Below, one piece after another: positions 58,850 to 64,000 of a stretch of DNA of 64,000 nucleotides. The position numbers were made by a program, and so were the translations under genes. How positions within the stretch are numbered: position 1 is the first letter of the stretch; each line of letters begins with the position of its first letter. The stretch lies in NCBI GenBank assembly GCA_002347035.1, contig DEAM01000009.1:98152-162151 (forward strand), given 5' to 3'. This stretch comes from Gemmatimonadales bacterium UBA2982. GTDB lineage: Bacteria > Gemmatimonadota > Gemmatimonadetes > Longimicrobiales > Gaopeijiaceae. The notes under the pieces were generated by a model. That model searched no databases and was not told where the DNA came from. It worked only from the letters and a program-made list of their open reading frames with translations.

Positions 58850-60975
58850 GTCTCGCGTTTCTTGTGCCGCTCTTCCTACTTGGAATAGCAGGCGTGGTGG
58901 TGCCAATTCTTATTCACCTCACACGCCGGCAGCGGCGGAATGTAGTTCGCTTCCCGTCGCTCATGTTCCTAGAAAAGATCCCCTACCAGGAACAGCGCAG
59001 GCGTCGCGTCCAACACTGGTTCCTCCTCTTGCTACGAGCGCTGGCTCTAGCAGTCCTGGCCATGGCATTTGCCCGCCCATTCTTTCAAGATGATGAACTT
59101 GGGCTAGGAGCTTCAGGGGGGCCGCGCGAGGTCGTGGTTCTGATCGACCAGTCTTACAGCATGGAGATTGGCAACCAACTCGAACAGGCCAGAGACGAAG
59201 CCCAGCAAGTATTCAATGGTCTGGGTCCACTTGATCGCGCGTCTCTGGTAGCCTTCTCGCAGGGGGCCAGTGTGCTGGCACGCTCTACCGCTGACCGTAC
59301 ACGGCTTCGAGCTGCATTGGATACAGTGCGGCTCAGCTCTGGCTCCACGAGCTTTGGACCCGCACTCAAAGTAGCGCAAACGATACTCGAAGAATCCAAC
59401 CTTCCTGGTGGTGAAGTCTTTTTGCTCAGCGACTTTCAGCGGAATGGGTGGGTGGGTGATGAAGGAGTTCGGCTCCCTGCTGGTTCGACCTTCACCCCTA
59501 TAGCTCTCGGAGACGAGGAAATCGAGGAAAACATCCTCGTCACTGACATCTCTCTTCCTCGTCAATCGGTAGCAGGCCGCGAACGTGTGACACCTACTGC
59601 ACGAGTTGTTCGCCGGGGTGGTACCACTCCACGGGAGGTCGTGGTCAGTCTCGACATAGATGGACAAGAACTCCAGAGTCAATCAATTGCCTTGGCACCG
59701 GATGCTGCTGGTGCAGTCGAATTCCCGGCCCTCACGATTTCGCGACCACACACACGCGGCACAGTCAGACTTCCTGAGGACGATCTCTCAGCCGACAACT
59801 CCCATCACTTCGTCGTGTCTCCTGGCACAGCGCTCTCCGTTCTTATTTTGGAAGGTGCAGGTGCAGAGACGGACGTGAGCCTATATCTAAGACAGGCACT
59901 CGACATCACAGACGATGGACGGTTTAGAGTCAGTGTGCGGAGAGCTAGCAATGTTCGCCCCGTCGATCTAGAGAATACGGATGCCGTATTCCTCAACGAT
60001 GTCCAGATCGATGGTGCATCTGCCGAGCGCCTGCGCACTTTTGTAGACGAAGGTGGTGGGTTGTTGATTGCATTGGGTGAGCAGGGGGGTTGGCCAGCTT
60101 CGGCGGCGGACATGTTGCCGGGCACTATCGGGCCGGTGCAGGACCGCCTTCAGGGCCGAGGAGGGCGCCTTGGCTTTCTTGAATATGGCCACTCTGTGTT
60201 TGAGGTCTTCTCTGGTCCCCGTAGCGGTGACTTTACGGGTGCGCGGTTCTTCCGAGCCCGGGGATTCCAACCATCCGAAGAAGGCGCTGTTCTAGCGCGG
60301 TTCGATGATGGATCAGTTGCGCTCGCCGAGCTTCGCTTAGGTCGTGGCCGTGTGCTCGTGTGGACGAACACCTTGAACTCCTACTGGAGTGACCTGGCAC
60401 TCCAGCCCGTGTACCTCCCGTTCGTTCATCGGCTCGCAGAGTACCTTGGCGGCAGAGCCGAAGCAGTGCCATGGTTCACAATCGGACAGGTGGTAAACCT
60501 TGCAAACCCAGAAGCTCTGCTCACAGCGGGCCTAGTGTCATCCGAGGCCGCGGGCTTGGCGGAAGGTGATGATCAGGTTGCACTAACTCCAACGGGCACG
60601 ACCATAGAGATGCCGGCTGAAGAAGGCGCGCGCTACCTGCCTCTAGAGGAGCATGGCTTCTATACGGTCCGCCCTCCGGGCAGCGAACCAGAACGACCGT
60701 TCGTAATGGCAGTCAATGTAGAACTCGATGAATCCAACCTAGCAAGGATGGATCCGGAGCAACTCGAGCTTCAGATAATGGCACCACCCAGCGCCGATGC
60801 CGGTGGCTTCAACATCGGTGAGTCAGCTGCAATGCAAAGGCAAGACCAAGAGAGACGACAATCAATCTGGCGCTGGATGCTTATACTCGCACTAGCCCTC
60901 TTTATGGGCGAGACCGTGCTCTCGAACTTCGTCTCAAGAAAAACCGCTGGAGCACAAGGCGCCCTAGTGGGTTAA
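58846..60975 (+). CDS. BatA/VWA-domain membrane protein
   Basis: A 709-residue protein. The BatA N-terminal domain (MSLAFLVPLFLLGIAGVVVP, then LIHLTRRQRRNVVRFPSLMF) carries two membrane helices, the second LLLLRALALAVLAMAFARPF. A VWA domain follows with MIDAS VVLIDQSYSME and VFLLSDFQRNGW. A GATase-like part includes AVFLNDVQIDGASAERLRTF and GGGLLIALGEQGGWP. The C-terminal helix is WRWMLILALALFMGETVLSN. It is the aerotolerance-type partner of MoxR and DUF58. Overlapping its neighbour by ATGA, it is translationally coupled. Confidence 0.92.
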   Translation: MSLAFLVPLFLLGIAGVVVPILIHLTRRQRRNVVRFPSLMFLEKIPYQEQRRRRVQHWFLLLLRALALAVLAMAFARPFFQDDELGLGASGGPREVVVLIDQSYSMEIGNQLEQARDEAQQVFNGLGPLDRASLVAFSQGASVLARSTADRTRLRAALDTVRLSSGSTSFGPALKVAQTILEESNLPGGEVFLLSDFQRNGWVGDEGVRLPAGSTFTPIALGDEEIEENILVTDISLPRQSVAGRERVTPTARVVRRGGTTPREVVVSLDIDGQELQSQSIALAPDAAGAVEFPALTISRPHTRGTVRLPEDDLSADNSHHFVVSPGTALSVLILEGAGAETDVSLYLRQALDITDDGRFRVSVRRASNVRPVDLENTDAVFLNDVQIDGASAERLRTFVDEGGGLLIALGEQGGWPASAADMLPGTIGPVQDRLQGRGGRLGFLEYGHSVFEVFSGPRSGDFTGARFFRARGFQPSEEGAVLARFDDGSVALAELRLGRGRVLVWTNTLNSYWSDLALQPVYLPFVHRLAEYLGGRAEAVPWFTIGQVVNLANPEALLTAGLVSSEAAGLAEGDDQVALTPTGTTIEMPAEEGARYLPLEEHGFYTVRPPGSEPERPFVMAVNVELDESNLARMDPEQLELQIMAPPSADAGGFNIGESAAMQRQDQERRQSIWRWMLILALALFMGETVLSNFVSRKTAGAQGALVG

Positions 60976-61058
60976 TTGAAGGGTGACCTTGTTGGGGGCA
61001 TGGCGTGTTGTCACCTAGGGGCAGTAGGTTGCGGTACTAGTGCAATTTGGAGACGTGA

Positions 61059-64000
61059 ATGAGGGACTCCGACAAAAGGCTCGCTCACAATCGGATTTCT
61101 AATGTAGTTCGAGCCGTCCGGTGGCGATGGAGAACTCGCTTGATCCTCAGGGGCTCGCTTTGGGCCCTGGGTCTAACCGGCTTGGTGGTCTTCCTCTCGG
61201 CTCTGGCTCTCGAGCAGATGCGGTTTTCCCCTCAGTGGGTTATGGGACTGCGCATCCTCACCTGGGTAACGCTAGCGCTCTCAACCTATTTCTTCCTCAT
61301 TAGGCCTCTCCTCCGACGCGTAACCAACAATCAGGTTGCGCTCTACCTAGAAGAAAATGAGCCATCTCTAGAACACTCCGTTGTCAGCGCACTCGATCAA
61401 GGTAAAGATGCATCACCTGACCTTGCACAGCGCGTCGTTCAAGTTGCTCTAGAGCGGACAAAAAAGGTCGCGTATGGTCGAAGGGTAGAGCAAAGTAAGC
61501 TATACCGCTTTGCAGGAGCACTTACCGGAATCGTGCTTCTCGCATTATCCAGTGCGTTACTGGGACCGGAGCACCTGAGACACGGTCTGTCTGCGTTACT
61601 GCTTCCAGCAGTTGATGCTGCCGAAGTCAATCCCTATGCGATCTCAGTGATGCCGGGAGATGTGACCATACCCCGGAACTCAGACCAAATTGTAGAAGCA
61701 AAGCTTGCGGGGTTCGATGCTCCTGAGGCCTCCATTTTTATGCGGAGCACATCTGAGCAATCCTTCCGTCGGCTGAGCATGTTACCTGGACTGGAAGGCG
61801 GTTATGAGGTCATGCTGGTCGCGGTCGCCGAGGAAACGGAGTACTTCATCGAGTCGACGGGTGTGCGCTCAGCAACGTTCACCATTGAGGTGGCGGACCT
61901 GCCATATGTTGGTCGTATGGGCCTCACTTACTACTACCCGTCCTACACGGGCCTACCTGAACGCACAATTGAGGACGGCGGTGACGTCGTGGCCCTACCA
62001 GGTACGGTCGTTGAACTCCGTATTGACCCAACGATGCCGACACCATTGGGTCAGCTACTGCTGGACAATAAGCCGGCTGGTGAGCTAACGCGGCAGGACG
62101 ATGGCAGTTTTGTCACACGTTTTACTGTCGGAACTAACGACTTCTACTCAATCGAACTCGCGCGTGAGAACGGAGAATTCGTGCCGGCTTCTCCTGAATA
62201 CACAATAGACGTGCTGACCGACCAAGATCCCTCGCTTCGATTCTCTCAACCCGGACGGGATGAGTCCGCATCCCCGATCGAAGAGGTCTACGTTGAGGTC
62301 AACGCGACGGATGACTACGGAATCCGTGACGTGCGACTGGTATACTCAGTCAACGCGGGACCAGAGGACACGGTCGCGATCTTCGATACCGGAGGCCCTC
62401 CACTCCCCGAGATATCTGCCGGCCATACGCTCTATCTGGAGGAATGGCAACTTGAGCCGGGTGACCTCGTCTCTTATTACGCAATAGCTCAGGACAACCG
62501 CACGGGAGCTGCTAACCGTCCGGTCACGAGTGATATTTTCTTCCTGAATATCCGACCCTTTGAGCGCGCATACCGTCAGGGTGAACAGGGTGGTGGTGGC
62601 GGCGGCGGTGGGCAGCAACCTGAAGAAGTCCTTTCAGAGCTGCAGCGACAGGTTATTTCGGCCACCTTCAACTTGATTCGCCAAAGGGACAGTTACGAAC
62701 CAGGCGAGTTTAGCGAGAACGTCGTCAGCGTCCAACTGAGTCAGGCGCGGCTCAGGGAAAAGGTAGGCACACTGCTTCAAAGGATGGCGAACCGCGGGCT
62801 CACGCAGACCGACCCAGGATTTCGTGACGTCTCAGCAGTACTTCCTCTGGCGGTCGAAGCCATGACAAAAGCTGAGTCAGACCTTGGAGATGAGGAACTG
62901 CGGGATGCACTGCCGGATGAGCAAGAAGCTCTCAGGTACCTCCAACAAGCCGAGGAAACCTACGAACGCTACGTCACACAACAGCAGCAAGGTGGTGGTG
63001 GCGGCGGCGGCGGAAGCCAGCAAGCAGCTGAAGATTTAGCAGATCTTTTTGAGCTTGAATTAGACAAACTACAGAATCAGTACGAGACCGTTCAGCGCGG
63101 CCAGCGTGAGCAAGCTGACAACCAAGTTGACGAGTTACTGGAACAGCTTCAGGAGCTCGCTAGGCGTCAGGAACAGGAAGCTGAAAGGCAGCGCCGACGT
63201 GCAATGCAGTCGCAGCAAGGGTCTCAAGGCGGTGGGCAGGGTCAGCGAACATTAGCTGATGAGACTGAGGAGGCGGCCCGCCAACTTCAGCGGCTGGCAC
63301 GAGAGATGAATAATCAACAGCTCGAGGAAACCGCGCGAGACCTCCAGCAAGCTGCGGAAGCTATGAGGCAGTCAGCAGCTCAGTCAGGGAGCTTAGGATC
63401 TTCCCAGGCGTCGTCAGCCCTCCAACGGCTTGAAGAGGCGCAGCGGCAACTGGAAGAAGCTAGGTCTGAGAGGGCACAACGCGACGCTGAAGCCGCCATG
63501 GAGCAGGTGGCCGAGCTCCAGCGTCAACAGCGAGAGATGGTCGGCGATGTTAGAAGCTTGCCAACTGAGAGAGGGCTTCAGCGAACTCAAGAAATCGAGC
63601 AACTGCGCGAGCAGAAAGACCAGATGCACGAGGCTGTCCAGAACCTCGAGCGAGAGTTGGACCGAGCAGCTAGCAGTGGCCGAGCGGACAACCCCGAAGC
63701 AGCCCGTAATCTTCAAGAGGCTTCGAACCTGATCAGGGAATCGAAACTGAAGGAGGCCCTACAGTACTCACGGGGCACGATTGAACAATGGGATTCTCAA
63801 TCTGCAGTGACTATGGAGCTAAATATTGAAGGATACCTCCAAGATCTACAGGATCAGCTAGAGCAAGCACGCGAGGTCGCCAGTGACGTCGAACCTGATC
63901 CCCAGGAAGAGGCTCTTGACCAAGCGCGCGACCTTGTTCGCGGCCTGGAAGCGATGGAACGCCGGCTGAACGAGCCAGGTCAGCAGGGTCAGCAGGGTCA
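61059..64000 (+). CDS. DUF4175-like membrane and coiled-coil protein, 3' truncated by the window
   Basis: The frame runs uninterrupted from ATG 61059 to the window end (980 codons), so the protein is incomplete. GGAG lies six bases before the start. Three N-terminal hydrophobic segments (ALGLTGLVVFLSALALEQM, ILTWVTLALSTYFFLIRP, GALTGIVLLALSSALLG) precede an Ig-like extracytoplasmic part (about 190-510, with VGRMGLTYYYPSYTGLPE). The rest is long, Q/E/R-rich coiled coil broken by two poly-glycine tracts near 62588-62609 and 62992-63015. This matches DUF4175 proteins found at the end of MoxR/BatA clusters. Function unknown; a scaffold spanning the envelope is plausible. The window ends in GQQ repeats. 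Confidence 0.88.
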   Translation, partial: MRDSDKRLAHNRISNVVRAVRWRWRTRLILRGSLWALGLTGLVVFLSALALEQMRFSPQWVMGLRILTWVTLALSTYFFLIRPLLRRVTNNQVALYLEENEPSLEHSVVSALDQGKDASPDLAQRVVQVALERTKKVAYGRRVEQSKLYRFAGALTGIVLLALSSALLGPEHLRHGLSALLLPAVDAAEVNPYAISVMPGDVTIPRNSDQIVEAKLAGFDAPEASIFMRSTSEQSFRRLSMLPGLEGGYEVMLVAVAEETEYFIESTGVRSATFTIEVADLPYVGRMGLTYYYPSYTGLPERTIEDGGDVVALPGTVVELRIDPTMPTPLGQLLLDNKPAGELTRQDDGSFVTRFTVGTNDFYSIELARENGEFVPASPEYTIDVLTDQDPSLRFSQPGRDESASPIEEVYVEVNATDDYGIRDVRLVYSVNAGPEDTVAIFDTGGPPLPEISAGHTLYLEEWQLEPGDLVSYYAIAQDNRTGAANRPVTSDIFFLNIRPFERAYRQGEQGGGGGGGGQQPEEVLSELQRQVISATFNLIRQRDSYEPGEFSENVVSVQLSQARLREKVGTLLQRMANRGLTQTDPGFRDVSAVLPLAVEAMTKAESDLGDEELRDALPDEQEALRYLQQAEETYERYVTQQQQGGGGGGGGSQQAAEDLADLFELELDKLQNQYETVQRGQREQADNQVDELLEQLQELARRQEQEAERQRRRAMQSQQGSQGGGQGQRTLADETEEAARQLQRLAREMNNQQLEETARDLQQAAEAMRQSAAQSGSLGSSQASSALQRLEEAQRQLEEARSERAQRDAEAAMEQVAELQRQQREMVGDVRSLPTERGLQRTQEIEQLREQKDQMHEAVQNLERELDRAASSGRADNPEAARNLQEASNLIRESKLKEALQYSRGTIEQWDSQSAVTMELNIEGYLQDLQDQLEQAREVASDVEPDPQEEALDQARDLVRGLEAMERRLNEPGQQGQQG

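Noticed and set aside
49931..64000. Interpretation of the operon as an antiphage defence island because of the caspase-like gene
   Set aside because: All neighbours are housekeeping-type MoxR/BatA envelope genes, signal peptides place the caspase-like protein outside the cytoplasm, and no nuclease, sensor or mobile-element gene is present.

Overview
The window is a 64 kb piece of a bacterial chromosome of middling GC content, densely packed with genes on both strands. No rRNA or tRNA gene was found, so placement rests on gene content. TonB receptors with N-terminal carboxypeptidase-regulatory domains, a DUF4249-like lipoprotein, many exported peptidases and hydrolases (M16, S9, D-aminoacylase), a PQQ-type propeller and a DUF4159/MoxR/DUF58/BatA/DUF4175 operon point to a Gram-negative aerobic heterotroph, most likely Gemmatimonadota or a near relative (inference). 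GTG and TTG starts are frequent. No phage, insertion sequence or CRISPR array was seen.

Layout. 1-12.5 kb: the 3' part of a FAD/Fe-S D-lactate or glycolate dehydrogenase, then a leftward run with SerA and a coupled class V aminotransferase (serine synthesis), dCMP deaminase, a membrane-fused spermidine-synthase-like protein, a thioredoxin-like protein, TypA/BipA, a deoxyhypusine-synthase homologue and an exported D-aminoacylase. 12.7-28 kb: M16 peptidase, ApaG, a DtxR-type regulator, a TonB receptor coupled to a DUF4249-like lipoprotein, a voltage-sensor K+ channel with a zinc-ribbon tail, a POT peptide transporter, aldehyde dehydrogenase, an alpha/beta hydrolase and a PQQ-type propeller. 28-41 kb: cupin, an active DEAD-box helicase, a protein deglycation pair (LMW phosphatase plus fructosamine-kinase family), an aminotransferase, a degenerate DEAD-box pseudohelicase with a DbpA-type RNA-binding tail, HU, IF-1, cyclophilin, a methyltransferase, an NHL-repeat protein, CrcB and small membrane or exported proteins.

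41.6-47.2 kb looks like a metal (probably zinc) acquisition locus. It holds a His-rich lipoprotein, a ZnuD-like receptor, a small DUF2946-like protein and a divergent second receptor with a His cluster. The lipoprotein leader carries a diverged tandem duplication whose hairpin arms changed in a compensatory way.

49.9 kb to the window end is one rightward gene cluster: DUF4159 lipoprotein, VWA/GATase-like membrane protein, a caspase/legumain-fold protein with serine in place of the catalytic cysteine, a TPR protein with a HELAH gluzincin site, MoxR ATPase, DUF58, BatA/VWA and a DUF4175 coiled-coil membrane protein cut by the window end. I consider this cluster, with its pseudo-caspase and TPR-peptidase, and the pseudohelicase the best candidates for undescribed biology.
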